A stretch of DNA of 64,000 bases from Micrococcus terreus (GTDB lineage Bacteria > Actinomycetota > Actinomycetes > Actinomycetales > Micrococcaceae): the NCBI RefSeq assembly GCF_900116905.1, contig NZ_FPCG01000002.1, forward strand, positions 186,001-250,000, given 5' to 3'. The translations under genes and the position numbers were made by a program. The notes beneath the pieces were generated by a model. That model had not been told where the DNA came from. It did no database searches and saw nothing but the letters and a program-made list of their open reading frames with translations. Shown piece by piece: positions 8,048 to 18,100 of the stretch (position 1 is the first letter of the stretch; each line of letters starts with the position of its first letter).

Positions 8048-9900
8048 CGGGATCCCTCCTCGGACAGTCGCTCCAGAGGCGGGACCAGATCACGCAGTCG
8101 CTGGGTGTCCTCCGGAGTGCGGACCTCGCCCAGCAGCTCGGTGAAGCGTCGGGAGTCCTGCTCCAGCAGCGTCTCGACCCGGGTATGCAGGTTCTCCTGG
8201 GATCGCCTGGCCAGGCGGCGCACGGCATCTTCACCGAAGATGGACTCCAGCAGCTTCTGTCCCACCACGGCGGTGCCGCCGGCGATCCCCACCTCGATGC
8301 CCAGCAGGCCGCCGGTGGAGGCGAAGGAGACCACCATCAGGGTCACCGCCACACTGTTCACGCCCAGAGCAGAGATGCGGGCCATGGTCCGCTTCCCCGC
8401 CCCCTCGCTCTCGATCAGGCGCATCAGATCGCTCTGCCATCCGCGCACCTCTGCGGCGGCCTGCTCGGAGAAGTCCTCCGGGAGCCGTCCAAGGTCCCGG
8501 CTCTGCACCAGGGGGCGCCCGGCTGCGTCCTGCCGCCAGCGCTCCTCGGTCTCTTCAGCGGCCGCGGCGGCCTGCTCCACGATGACCGCATGCAGCCCGG
8601 TCTCGATGGCGACCTCCACGTCCTCAGCGGGGGCGGGTCTGCCTCGCAGCAGTGCCCCGAGCCGGTCGCGGAGCCGTCCGATCCCGGACTCGAGCTGACG
8701 GAAGAACTCTCCGGTGCCCACGAAGTCCTGCCACCGGTGCAGCACCTCGCCGCGCAGCAGCGTGCCGTCCTGGGTGGCCGCCAACACGTTGGTCTGCGCC
8801 CGGGCATAGGCCGACTCGGCGTCGGCGGCCAGGCGCGCCGCAGCAGAGCGCTGGTCGTCCTCAGCGGCGGCCAGCTCCTCAGCCCGTCCGGCCAGCTGCC
8901 GGACCACGCCGTTGAGCGTCCTGCGGGCCACGTCCGAGCGCGTGCCGCTCGTGGAGGCCAGGGAGCCCAGCCATCCCCGCAGGGGATTCACGGCACCGGC
9001 CGGCAGCATCCCGCGCTCGTCCAGTCGCGCTTCGGGCACCACGAAGAGCTCGGCGTGGGCCAGCCCCTGAGCCGTGAGCATCCGTCGCAGGTCCGCGGCG
9101 ACCTCTCCCTCGGTGCCCGGTGGCACGCGGTCCAGGACCACCGCCACGGTGATGTCCCGTGAGGCGGCGTCCAGCAGCAGCTGCCAGGGCACGGCGTCGG
9201 CATACCGGTTGGCGGTGGTGACGAAGATCCAGAGGTCCGCGGCGGAGAGCAGCTGACCGGCCAGACGCCGGTTGTCCTCCGAGATGGAGTCGATGTCCGG
9301 GGCATCCAGCAGCGCCAGACCGGCCGGCAGACCGGTCTCGGCCACCAGCACCACGGAGTCCATGGCGCCAGGGTCCGGGTCCACGCCGGCCCGGTCCGCG
9401 GACACGGTGGAATCGGCATCGTCCGCGGAGACCCGGTGCCCGGTGATGCGCGAGAGATGCGGCAGGATCCGCGCGGTGGTGAACCATTCGGTGTCCTGTG
9501 GATGGTGCAGCAGGATCGGCTGCCGGGTGGTGGGCCGGATGGCACCGGCGCGGGTGACCGGATGACCCACCAGGGCGTTGACCAGGGTGGACTTGCCGGC
9601 GCCGGTGGAGCCGCCCACCACGGCCAGCAGCGGCGCGTCCAAGGAGCGGTACCTCGGCAGGACGTAGTCCTCCACCTGGTGGACCGCTGCATCTCGGGCG
9701 GTTTCGGCGGCAGGGGCTCCGTCCAGGCGCAGTGGATAGCGTGCGGCGCCGAGCTGCTGATGCAGGGACTCGAGCAGGACCACGGCGTCGGCGGAGATCT
9801 CCGCCGCAGTGCGGTCAGCGGAGGCAGGCTCAGGGACGGCAGCGGAACCGGAGCTTGGTCGGCGCAGTGGCCGTGGCGGGACAGGAGGTGGTGTGCTCAC
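8044..9900 (-). CDS. dynamin-like membrane GTPase (first of tandem pair)
   Basis: 618-aa GTPase with a short Pro-rich N-terminus. The G domain has P-loop GGSTGAGKS (96-104), an RPTTRQP Thr motif (122-128) and G3 DAPD (199-202). The G4 position reads LDRV (256-259) instead of canonical NKxD, so base specificity may be altered. A long helical region follows, and an apolar segment near the C-terminus (about 495-550, with SVAVTLMVVSFASTGGLLG) could insert in membrane. The frame is open upstream through the tRNA-Glu gene, so that extension is not coding. The GTG at 9900 (VSTPPPVPPRP) is the preferred start. First gene of a GTPase-GTPase-thiL unit with ATGA overlaps. Confidence 0.78.
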   Translation of the reverse strand: MSTPPPVPPRPLRRPSSGSAAVPEPASADRTAAEISADAVVLLESLHQQLGAARYPLRLDGAPAAETARDAAVHQVEDYVLPRYRSLDAPLLAVVGGSTGAGKSTLVNALVGHPVTRAGAIRPTTRQPILLHHPQDTEWFTTARILPHLSRITGHRVSADDADSTVSADRAGVDPDPGAMDSVVLVAETGLPAGLALLDAPDIDSISEDNRRLAGQLLSAADLWIFVTTANRYADAVPWQLLLDAASRDITVAVVLDRVPPGTEGEVAADLRRMLTAQGLAHAELFVVPEARLDERGMLPAGAVNPLRGWLGSLASTSGTRSDVARRTLNGVVRQLAGRAEELAAAEDDQRSAAARLAADAESAYARAQTNVLAATQDGTLLRGEVLHRWQDFVGTGEFFRQLESGIGRLRDRLGALLRGRPAPAEDVEVAIETGLHAVIVEQAAAAAEETEERWRQDAAGRPLVQSRDLGRLPEDFSEQAAAEVRGWQSDLMRLIESEGAGKRTMARISALGVNSVAVTLMVVSFASTGGLLGIEVGIAGGTAVVGQKLLESIFGEDAVRRLARRSQENLHTRVETLLEQDSRRFTELLGEVRTPEDTQRLRDLVPPLERLSEEGSR

Positions 9901-9972
9901 CGTCCCATCATGGCACTGGGGGCAACTGCCCGGTAACCCGCGTGGGCACAGTGCTTGATCGGAGGGAAAACG

Positions 9973-10010
9973 CAGAAGGTCCGGATCGTGGTGACGATCC
10001 GGACCTTCTG
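9973..10010 (-). terminator. rho-independent terminator after the tRNA-Gln/tRNA-Glu unit
   Basis: A perfect 17-bp inverted repeat (9973-9989 with 9994-10010) with a 4-nt loop, followed on the minus strand by CGTTTTCCC. It begins 5 nt beyond the 3' CCA of tRNA-Glu. It is a textbook intrinsic terminator and should insulate the tRNA transcript from the GTPase gene that starts 73 nt further on. Confidence 0.9.
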
Positions 10011-10014
10011 TACC

Positions 10015-10090
10015 TGGTGACCCCAGCGGGATTCGAACCCGCGTTACCGCCGTGAGAGGGCGGCGTACTAGGCCGCTATACGATGGGGCC
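10015..10090 (-). tRNA. tRNA-Glu (anticodon CTC)
   Basis: Cloverleaf on the minus strand: acceptor GGCCCCA pairs with TGGGGTC (one G-U). The anticodon arm is CCGCC-CTCTCAC-GGCGG, giving anticodon CTC, and the T-arm contains GGTTCGAATCC. Discriminator A is followed by an encoded CCA at 10015-10017. It lies downstream of tRNA-Gln and near gltX, whose product should charge it. Confidence 0.96.
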
Positions 10091-10200
10091 AGGCGCTGCG
10101 AAACAGCTTCTTCAGTTGTCCGCCTCATCCAGTCTCCTGGCTGAGGCAACCCGGACAGCTTATCAGCCTCCGGTGGATCCTGCCAAATCGGCGTTCTCCG

Positions 10201-10272
10201 CTGGGGTACCAGGACTCGAACCTAGAATGACGGTACCAGAAACCGTTGTGTTGCCAATTACACCATACCCCA
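10201..10272 (-). tRNA. tRNA-Gln (anticodon CTG)
   Basis: Minus-strand 72-nt cloverleaf beginning with U as in other bacterial tRNA-Gln. Acceptor TGGGGTA pairs with TACCCCA, the anticodon arm is ACGGT-TTCTGGT-ACCGT (anticodon CTG), and the T-arm is GGTTCGAGTCC. No CCA is encoded. Actinobacteria generally lack GlnRS and make Gln-tRNA by misacylation with GltX plus GatCAB, so proximity to gltX is meaningful. Confidence 0.96.
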
Positions 10273-10361
10273 AGGTCTGTCAAGGGCTCCTCACTCCGAC
10301 GGAACGGAACCCCTGGGTCATACCTTGTTTTTCGTCCCGGATCTCTCCGGCACAGGTGATG

Positions 10362-10391
10362 ACTATAGCAGGGGTTTCGCGCCGGTGACAA
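10362..10391 (-). promoter_or_regulatory. sigma-70-type promoter for the tRNA-Gln/tRNA-Glu unit
   Basis: On the minus strand TTGTCA (10391-10386), an 18-nt spacer, then TATAGT (10367-10362): five of six matches in each box. It sits about 90 nt upstream of tRNA-Gln. The -10 box overlaps the TAG stop codon of the HAD gene. Confidence 0.7.
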
Positions 10392-11145
10392 AACGAGCCA
10401 CCGCCCCCAGTGAGTCCCCGGTCCAGATGCCAGCAGGCACCTGGGAGGTGGAGGTTCCGCCGTCCCCACCGCCCAGGTCGCCGGGCACCGCAGAGGGACG
10501 CAGGATCAGCAGGGAGACCAGGCCGGCGTCCCGCGCTTCGAGCCCGTCCTTGAGCGGATTGTCGCCCACATAGAGCACATCCGCCGGGTCCAGGCCCAGG
10601 CCGGCGCAGCCAGCGAGGAAGGGAGCCGCGTCCGGTTTGGGCGCTCCGGCGGTGTCCGTCCCGACGACGACCTTCACCCGGTCCAGCCCGACCGTTGCGA
10701 GCTTGCCGCGCTGATACTCCTCAGTGTTGTTCGTCACCACTCCCCAGGGGATTCGGGCGTCATCGAGCCGGGACAGGAGCGGCGGGACGTCGTCGAAGAG
10801 CGCCCACCGGGACCGCAGCATCCGTTCGTACCCGTCAGGACCCCACAGGTCCGGGTCCGGCTCGGCGGCCAGGCCCAGCATCCGCAGCGCATCTCGGGCG
10901 CGGGCGAAGCGCTGTCCCAGGAAGTCCAGCTCACCGTCCACGTACCGCTGGTAGTGCCCGTTCGCGTCAGCGGCGAAGTGGAGGGCCGCGGCGGCCACGC
11001 GGCCCGGGTCCGGGAGTCGACCGCCCGTCAGTTCCGCCTGACGGGCGGCCGTCTCCTCGAAGGTGACCAGCTGAGCGGTCTTCAGGTCCACCAGGGTGTC
11101 GTCCAGGTCGAAGAGCACGCCCCGGACCTGCGGCGGCTCAGCCAC
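10363..11145 (-). CDS. HAD-family hydrolase (phosphatase-like)
   Basis: 260-aa haloacid-dehalogenase-superfamily protein. Motif I is DLDDTL (13-18) with the nucleophile and acid/base aspartates, motif II is in VVTNN, motif III is the Lys of GAPKPD, and motif IV is GDNPLKD. A helical cap between motifs I and II suggests a subfamily-I phosphatase acting on a small phosphorylated metabolite. The substrate cannot be read from sequence. The start lies 3 nt after the gltX stop codon, so the two are co-transcribed; such a phosphatase next to gltX is common in actinobacteria. Confidence 0.85.
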   Translation of the reverse strand: MAEPPQVRGVLFDLDDTLVDLKTAQLVTFEETAARQAELTGGRLPDPGRVAAAALHFAADANGHYQRYVDGELDFLGQRFARARDALRMLGLAAEPDPDLWGPDGYERMLRSRWALFDDVPPLLSRLDDARIPWGVVTNNTEEYQRGKLATVGLDRVKVVVGTDTAGAPKPDAAPFLAGCAGLGLDPADVLYVGDNPLKDGLEARDAGLVSLLILRPSAVPGDLGGGDGGTSTSQVPAGIWTGDSLGAVARFVTGAKPLL

Positions 11146-11148
11146 GGA

Positions 11149-12696
11149 TCAGACTCCCTGCTCGGCGGCGAAACGGGTGAGACGCGCCAGCGTGGAGGCC
11201 TTGCCCAGGATCTCCAGAGACTCGAACAGAGGCGGGGAGACCTTCTTGCCGGACACGGCCACACGGACCGGGCCGAAGGCCTGGCGCGGCTTCAGGCCCA
11301 TCTGCTCGATCAGAGCCTCGCGCAGGACTGCCTCGAGGTTCTCCACCGTCCAGTCATCCTCCACGACGGCCTCCAGTGCGCTGTGCGCTGCGCCCACTGC
11401 CGCCCCCAGGTCGGCGGGCATGCCCTTCAAGGCTCCCTCCGCCGTCGTGATCTGCTCATCCCCCTGGAACAGGAAGGCCATCATCTCCACGGCCTCTTCC
11501 AGCACGGCGACACGCTCCTGCACCAGGGGAGCGGCGGCGTCGAGGATCTCCTGGTCCCGCGCGGTCAACGGCTTGCCCACCAGCTCGGCCGCCTGCAGGT
11601 ACGGCACCAGCCGATCCCGGAAGTCAGCACCGTCCAGCATCCGGATGTGGGTGCCGTTGATGGCCGTGGCCTTCTTCTCGTCGAATCGCGCCGGATTCGC
11701 CAGGACATCGTGGATGTCGAAGGCCTCGACGAACTGCTCTCGGGTGAAGATGTCCTCATCGGCCGAGAGCGACCAGCCCAGCAGGGCCAGGTAGTTGATC
11801 AGGCCTTCAGGGATGAAACCGTGATCGCGGTGCAGGAACAGGTTGGACTGCGGATCACGCTTGGAGAGCTTCTTGTTCCCCTCCCCCATGACGTAGGGCA
11901 GGTGGCCGAACTCGGGCATGTACTTGGCCACGCCGATGGCATAGAGCGCGCGGTAGAGCGCGATCTGTCGGGGCGTGGAGGAGAGCAGGTCCTCGCCGCG
12001 CAGCACGTGGGTGATCTCCATCAGCGCGTCGTCCACCGGATTCACCAGCGTGTACAGCGGGGAGCCGTCAGCCCGGACCACCACGAAGTCCGGCACCGAG
12101 CCGGCCTTGAAGGTGATCTCCCCGCGCACAGTGTCCGTGAAGGTGATGTCCTCGTCCGGCATGCGCACCCGCAGCACCGGCTCACGGCCCTCCGCCCGGA
12201 AGGCGGCGGCCTGCTCCGGAGTGAGGTCGCGGTCGAGGTTGTCGTAGCCCAGCTTGGGGTCGCGACCGGCGGCACGGTGCCGGGCCTCGACCTCCTCCGG
12301 GGTGGAGAAGGACTCGTAGATGTACCCGGCGTCCTTGAGCCGGGCGATCACGTCCTGGTAGATCTCCCCGCGCTGGGACTGACGGTAGGGCTCGTGCGGT
12401 CCACCGACCTCCACACCCTCGTCCCAGTCGATGCCGAGCCAGGCCAGGGCTTGCAGCAGCTGCTGGTAGCTCTCCTCGGAGTCACGCTTGGCGTCGGTGT
12501 CCTCGATCCGGAACACCATGGTCCCGCCGGTGTGACGGGCCCAGCCCCAGTTGAACAGAGCGGTGCGGATCAGACCCACATGGGGGGTGCCGGTGGGCGA
12601 CGGGCAGAACCGGACGCGGACCGGCAGATCGGAGGAGACAGCGGGGACATCAGAGGATGCGGCCCGCGCAGGGGCCGTGGAAGGCATGTCAGTCAT
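11149..12696 (-). CDS. gltX: glutamate-tRNA ligase
   Basis: Class I aminoacyl-tRNA synthetase that charges tRNA-Glu and, in organisms without GlnRS, very likely tRNA-Gln as well. The 515-aa protein has the HIGH-type motif in [13 protein letters not shown] (about 32-44) and the KMSKS-type motif in KKLSKRDPQ (about 275-283), with FRIEDTD between. A Ser/Ala-rich N-terminal extension of about 22 residues precedes the catalytic core. An ATG at 12687 is an alternative start. It is transcribed toward the HAD gene and the tRNA-Gln and tRNA-Glu genes, though those have their own promoter. Confidence 0.96.
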   Translation of the reverse strand: MTDMPSTAPARAASSDVPAVSSDLPVRVRFCPSPTGTPHVGLIRTALFNWGWARHTGGTMVFRIEDTDAKRDSEESYQQLLQALAWLGIDWDEGVEVGGPHEPYRQSQRGEIYQDVIARLKDAGYIYESFSTPEEVEARHRAAGRDPKLGYDNLDRDLTPEQAAAFRAEGREPVLRVRMPDEDITFTDTVRGEITFKAGSVPDFVVVRADGSPLYTLVNPVDDALMEITHVLRGEDLLSSTPRQIALYRALYAIGVAKYMPEFGHLPYVMGEGNKKLSKRDPQSNLFLHRDHGFIPEGLINYLALLGWSLSADEDIFTREQFVEAFDIHDVLANPARFDEKKATAINGTHIRMLDGADFRDRLVPYLQAAELVGKPLTARDQEILDAAAPLVQERVAVLEEAVEMMAFLFQGDEQITTAEGALKGMPADLGAAVGAAHSALEAVVEDDWTVENLEAVLREALIEQMGLKPRQAFGPVRVAVSGKKVSPPLFESLEILGKASTLARLTRFAAEQGV

Positions 12697-12814
12697 GATG
12701 ACCCGAGTCTATCCGCCGATGCAGGTCCGGCGACCGGCCGAAGCGGCCTCTGGGATACTGGCGGGGACCCGCCGTTCGAGCGGGCTCAGATCAGGAAGGG
12801 ATCGACCACTGCAG

Positions 12815-15124
12815 ATGCCGCACTCGACTCATGCAGGTCACAGCCGCCTCGACGACCGCGAGCGCTCGGACAGCGATCGCTTCTGGCGGATCCTGGTCCT
12901 CACCCGGCCAGGGCCGGAAGAGCTTCCGGAGTCGGCCGTCCCCGCCCTGCGCGATCTGGGACACCATGTCGTCGACCTGGATCTGGACGGCCATCGACTG
13001 CTCGGCCCCGACGGCACCACGGTCGCCCTGGATCGGCTGGTCCCGCTGGTGGAGAGGGTGCTGCCGCAGGTGATCATCGATGCCGGCGGCGCAGGGTTCC
13101 TGCGGCCGGCTGACGCTGACGTGTTCCGAGCGCGCGGCTACGTGGTGCTGGGACTGGAGGTGTCGTCGTCGGGAGGGGTGAAGACCACACTGGGCGGACA
13201 GACTCGTGCCCAGGTGCTGCACCACGAGGTGGGCCAGGGGGCCGCTGCCGACCAGGGATGGCTCCAGCTGTGGACGGAGGCGCTGGGTTCCCTCCACCGT
13301 CTGCAGGGAGAGGATGTGCTCGAGCCGATCCTGCCGCGGGCGAAGAAGGTGATCGTCAGTGGCTACTACGGCTCCGGGAACCTGGGCGATGAGCTCATCC
13401 TGACCTCGATCGTCCAGGCTCTCCACCGCGCCGACGCCTCCGTGCAGGTCACTGTGGCTGCGGAGAACCGGTGGGCGGCCGAACGCGCCCACGGACTGCA
13501 GGCCTTCACTCGCCACGACCACGAGGCTGCGGCCCACCAGGTGCGCACCGCGGCAGCCGTGGTGCTGGGCGGCGGCGGGCTCTGGCACGACTACTCGTTT
13601 GAGCGGTCCGGCGAGCTGCTCAGCTTCTTCACCGGGGCGAAGATGTCTGTGGCCGGATACGGCATCCTTCCGATGATGGCCCGCATCCTGGGACGGCCCT
13701 TCCATGTGATCGGCATGGGTGCCGGACCGCTCACCAGCCAGGCCGCGCGGGGCAGCGTCCGACTGCTGGCCGTGCAGGCCAGTTCGATCACCGTGCGAGA
13801 CAGCGAGTCCGCCGAACTGCTGACCTCGCTCCCTCTGGCGGCTGCACGGATCACCACCGCTCCGGACGTGGTGTACGCCCTCGACCTGTCCTCGCCGGAG
13901 CCGCTCGAGGACCCGACGGAGGACAGCGCCACGCTGCAGACGCTGGCCGGGCTGCGGGCCACTCACACGGTCGTCGGCCTGAACCTGCGGGCCTGGGATC
14001 GTGACGAGCTCGACACGGTGGTGGAGGCCGTGGTGGATGCGTTGGCCCAGCTGGCGGAGCTGACTCCCCTGGCGGTGGTCTCCGTGCCGTTCCAACAGGG
14101 GCCCGAGCGCGACCAGCAGGTGATCCGCACCGTCGTGGACCGGCTGCCCGAACGAGTACGTCGAGTCGAGCTCCCCCACCGTCCCTCACTGAGCGAACTG
14201 ATGGGTGTCTACCGGCATCTGGACGTGCTCGTGTCGATGCGGCTCCACGCTGCGCTGCTGGCCCATCGGCTGGGCGTGCCGGTGGTGGGCCTGGACTACG
14301 ACCCCAAGGTCAGGCGGCACTTCGAGGAGGTCGACCGCAGTGAGTTCTGTCTTCCGCTGCTCACCACGGGCGACGAGGTCCTCGACCGCATCCACGCGGC
14401 ACAGCGCCACGGATTGCCTGAGAGCACCCGGGCGATCATCCAGGGCCTGGAGAGCCGTGCTCGTCAGTCGTTGGATCGCAGCGCCGAGCAGGTCGCCGCG
14501 GCTGAGCGGCCGGACACCAGTCATCTGTCAGCCCTCAGGGCCACGGCTGACCGAGCGGCTGGTGCCGCCAGACCCGCTGATCTGACGGCCGCGTTCTCCG
14601 GGATGCGCTTCACCGCCACCGGGGTGCAGAGTTCGGCTGAACTGGGCAGGGACCGGCACCGGGCGACTGCCGCCGAACTGCGGATCTGCCTGAACACCGA
14701 TCGGCCCCGGCCTGGGGACTCTGTCAGCTGGACCGGTCGACTGACGGTCCCGGGTGCGGGGCCGCACGCTGTGGAGCTGGAGCTGGAGAACGAGTGGACC
14801 AACTCCCGGGCCACCAGTGTGGTGATCGCCGAGCTGGAGGCCTGCGGCATCCGGTGGAGCCAGGACCTGTCCTTGAGCGCCGATCCGGTCCGCATCCGGC
14901 TGCCGCTGCATGCCGGCACGGCCGAGCACGTGAGTTTCCGCCTCCGGGCCGAGCGGACCGGGTTCCATTCCGCCGGTTGGCCTGCTGCGACGACCAGCAT
15001 CCTGCGGCTGGTGGACGCCACGCCGGTGAGCACCACCGGGACACGGCCGATGGCCTCGGCCGGACAGCTGCAGGCGGTCCCCGCTCAGACAGTGGACGGC
15101 GGTGACTCCTCAGCTGTGCGGTAG
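12815..15124 (+). CDS. polysaccharide pyruvyl transferase-domain protein with extra N- and C-terminal domains
   Basis: Predicted to add ketal-linked pyruvate to a cell-wall or exopolysaccharide sugar. Residues 1 to about 170 form an unassigned domain containing WRILVLTRPGPEELP. The pyruvyl transferase core runs from about 178 to 510, with KVIVSGYYGSGNLGDELIL-like, VVLGGGGLWHDY, SITVRDSESAELL and MRLHAALLAHRLGVPVVGLDYDPK-type signatures (CsaB/WcaK family). A beta-rich module at about 600-755 looks like a carbohydrate-binding domain. At 769 aa it is about twice the usual family length. The ATG at 12815 has its nearest GGAAGG 16 nt upstream; an in-frame CTG at 12809 is better spaced, so the start is uncertain. 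It is convergent with the glycosyltransferase and their tails overlap by 40 nt. Confidence 0.75.
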   Translation: MPHSTHAGHSRLDDRERSDSDRFWRILVLTRPGPEELPESAVPALRDLGHHVVDLDLDGHRLLGPDGTTVALDRLVPLVERVLPQVIIDAGGAGFLRPADADVFRARGYVVLGLEVSSSGGVKTTLGGQTRAQVLHHEVGQGAAADQGWLQLWTEALGSLHRLQGEDVLEPILPRAKKVIVSGYYGSGNLGDELILTSIVQALHRADASVQVTVAAENRWAAERAHGLQAFTRHDHEAAAHQVRTAAAVVLGGGGLWHDYSFERSGELLSFFTGAKMSVAGYGILPMMARILGRPFHVIGMGAGPLTSQAARGSVRLLAVQASSITVRDSESAELLTSLPLAAARITTAPDVVYALDLSSPEPLEDPTEDSATLQTLAGLRATHTVVGLNLRAWDRDELDTVVEAVVDALAQLAELTPLAVVSVPFQQGPERDQQVIRTVVDRLPERVRRVELPHRPSLSELMGVYRHLDVLVSMRLHAALLAHRLGVPVVGLDYDPKVRRHFEEVDRSEFCLPLLTTGDEVLDRIHAAQRHGLPESTRAIIQGLESRARQSLDRSAEQVAAAERPDTSHLSALRATADRAAGAARPADLTAAFSGMRFTATGVQSSAELGRDRHRATAAELRICLNTDRPRPGDSVSWTGRLTVPGAGPHAVELELENEWTNSRATSVVIAELEACGIRWSQDLSLSADPVRIRLPLHAGTAEHVSFRLRAERTGFHSAGWPAATTSILRLVDATPVSTTGTRPMASAGQLQAVPAQTVDGGDSSAVR

Positions 15125-18100
15125 AGGTTCTCGATCTCCGCCAGGATGGCCCGGCAGGCGGCCTGGTCCTGATCTCGGACACGGTCCAGTCGCGGCCGAT
15201 ACCAGTTCTCCAGGTAGTGCTCGAGGTGCTGGTCCACGTACCGCCGGTACAGCCCATACTCCCGAAGCCGCTGGACCCTCGCCCGTTCGAGGATCAGATG
15301 CTTGCGGAAGAAGGACTCGTCCAGGACATTCGTCACTGACCCGTCCCGGCCGGAGTAGTAGAGCAGATGTGCCCGATCGGTGAACGCGACCCGATCCGCT
15401 GTCAGCACGACCTCCCACCCGAACAGGGTGTCTTCACCGATGGCACCCTCCACGAAGTCCAGACCCCGTTCCGTGAACAGCGTTCGGTCCATCACCGCGG
15501 CCTGAGTCGAGATCAGGGGGAAACGACCCCGGTGGAAGAACTCTGCGCGGATGTCCTCCGGGACCCGCACCCCCTTCGCATGGCGGCCCATCACCTGGGA
15601 CCGCTCGTCCACCTTGACCTGGTATCCCCCGACGAACTGCACCGAGCTGCCGGAGGCGTTCAGCTCCTCATAGGTCTCCACCAGCCGGTCGTAGCCGCCC
15701 GGGCTGATCTCGTTGTCCGGGTCCAGGAACGCCACCAGGTCCGTGGTGGCCGCACGCGCGCCCTGGTTGCGTGGCCGCGAGGCGCTGCCACTGCCCCCGT
15801 CGTCGAACCGGTGAAGGCTGATGTTCGAGCATTCCCTTGCCAGCGACTCGCAGATCTCCACCGTCTCAGGGTCACTCGAGCCATCGTCCACCAGGGCGAC
15901 CTCCATCTGCGGCCACATCCGGTGGCGACGCAGACTGGGCAGGGAGACTGAGAGCAGGTAGCGGCCGTTGTCGAACACCGGGACGACCACGGTCAGCCGG
16001 GGTGCTCCCCCGGCGTCCTGGTTCGGCGCGACCGCAAAGCGTCGTCCCACGGGCCAGTCCACCTGGTAGGGGTCAGCGGCGTATCCGTCCAGGAGCTCTT
16101 CCCCGTCCTGCACGGCCCACCACTGAGAAGCCGGCTGCCGGGCCAGGGAGAACACGGTGTGCTCCGGAACTCCGCAGGTCTCGGTGTACTCGTGGACCGG
16201 GTGCTCGCCCAGCTGCCAGTCGGCGGCATCCACCAGCTGGGTGACGTAGTCACAGTCCGCGAAGCTGAAGGCGTTGAGCCGGTCCTGCAGATAGTGCTCG
16301 CCGTAGTGGGTGGCCGAAGACCACGGGGCCAGGTACGCGATCGACTCGGCACGGCAGAACTCGTCCAGTGCTGTGGCGTCCTGGAAGTCAGCCCGTGCTC
16401 GGAGGATCAGATCCTGATGCGTCTGGCGTTGCACGGAGGGGCGTGCCTGCTCGACGTCGTCGGCCAGGACCAGGACGCGGGCATTGTCCTGCCCCGGCTC
16501 CAGACCGACGGTGCTCAGAATGTGGTCGACGAGGTCGAACACCGTATGCCCGCTCAGCGCCCTGCGGATCCCATCGAGGCGGGCTCCGAGCTCCACCGGG
16601 GTGATCGGTCCGTCCAGCTCACCCAGGTCCTCCGGGACAGTGACTGACCTCACGTCCGGAAGGGCGTGGAAGACGGTGCTGGAGAAGGTGGAGAGGACCG
16701 AGAGTCCCTGAGCCTGCAGCTCGGCGGTGTCGCCATCCCACAGACTGCCGCCCAGCCTCGCCGTCCCCCCGGCCACGTGGTGCCGGAAGAGCTTGCGCAG
16801 GGCTCGGGTGTCCGCTCGATCCATCGGGCCCAGGGACAGCGACCGGAAGCGCCCGGGCAGAGCACGTTCTGTGTCGTTCAGATGCGGATCGACCACCATC
16901 AGGTCAACCCCGGAGTCGACCACACTGTCCAGCACCATCTCCAGGTCCTGGGCACGACGTTCCTCTGCCGGTCGACCTCCGTCATGGAGGACTCCGTTGC
17001 CCACCGATCGGAAGGTGCCGATGGGATGCGCCACCCGGGGATTCACCGCGAACGGCAGGTCATGCACCCTGCCCTGCGGCAGGTCGGCCTCACCGCTGGT
17101 CTGCTGGTGGGGGTCTGCCGAGAAGAGGTGGTCGACGTGGATCCAAGGGCCCGTCTTAGCCAGTCCTGTCCCGGTGGTGTCCAGGTACACCGTGGGGCAG
17201 CCGCGGTCTCGGGCGGTCTGAAGCACCTCCGTGAGCTGGTCATCCTGCCACAGCGAGGACTCGTGCACCCGCCCGGCGACCCACACCACCAGGTCCGGCA
17301 TCGACTCGGACTCCTCGGGCCAGACATGTCCCGGGCGGATGCGGTCGATGCGGCGCACCGAGCCGTCGAACAGCTCCTGGGCGCGGTCGTCTCCGATCAG
17401 CCCGATCGCACGGTCGCGGGGGGCGTGACGCCGTGATCCACTGGTGGTGGGCAGCGCTCGAGCGGCGCTCAACAGCGCACGGCGCACGGCGTCGGGCAGC
17501 GGAGTCCGTGCGCGCTCGGCCATCCAGGCCCGATCGACGGGCAACACCTCGGTGTCATGGCGCTGCACGCGCAGGTGGCGCAGCTGCAGGGCACCCCTGC
17601 CCATCACTCGGAGGGCGATCAGGGCGTGGGTCGAGTCCGGTCGCAGCGCATGCAGTCGGGGTCCTCCGACACCGTGGAACGTTACCTCCGTCTTGGTTCC
17701 GGAACTGTCGAACTCCAGCACCGCCACCGTCACCTTGGCCGCCGACCCCGGATCGGAGCGCACCGCCAGATCGATGCTGAGCATCCGGGTGGAGCCCAGA
17801 CCCGGCACCGAGGTCGTCAGCTCCGCGAAGTCGGCCATGCTCCCCCGGTGGATGAGGTAGTCGGCCTGGTCCTCACTGTGGTGGATCACCGAGAGCGAGC
17901 GGTCCCGAGTCTCCAGGGAGAAGACGTGACGGCGTCCCGGGGTCCACTGCCCCTCGGCCACCTCACCATGCATATTGTGCAGCCGGACCGGCCCCTGCAG
18001 TGTCCGGATGGACCCGCTTCCGGTGATCTCCCGCAACGTCCTGCCGGCGTGGGACTGGACCCGCAGGTGCCGCAGCTGCACGGAGCCGACACCGCGCAGC

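Noticed and set aside
9901-10149. N-terminal extension of the first GTPase
   Set aside because: It would run through the tRNA-Glu gene and the 17-bp terminator; the GTG at 9900 gives the normal protein.
10954-13113. 719-codon plus-strand frame antisense to the HAD gene and gltX
   Set aside because: Antisense shadow with no conserved motif.
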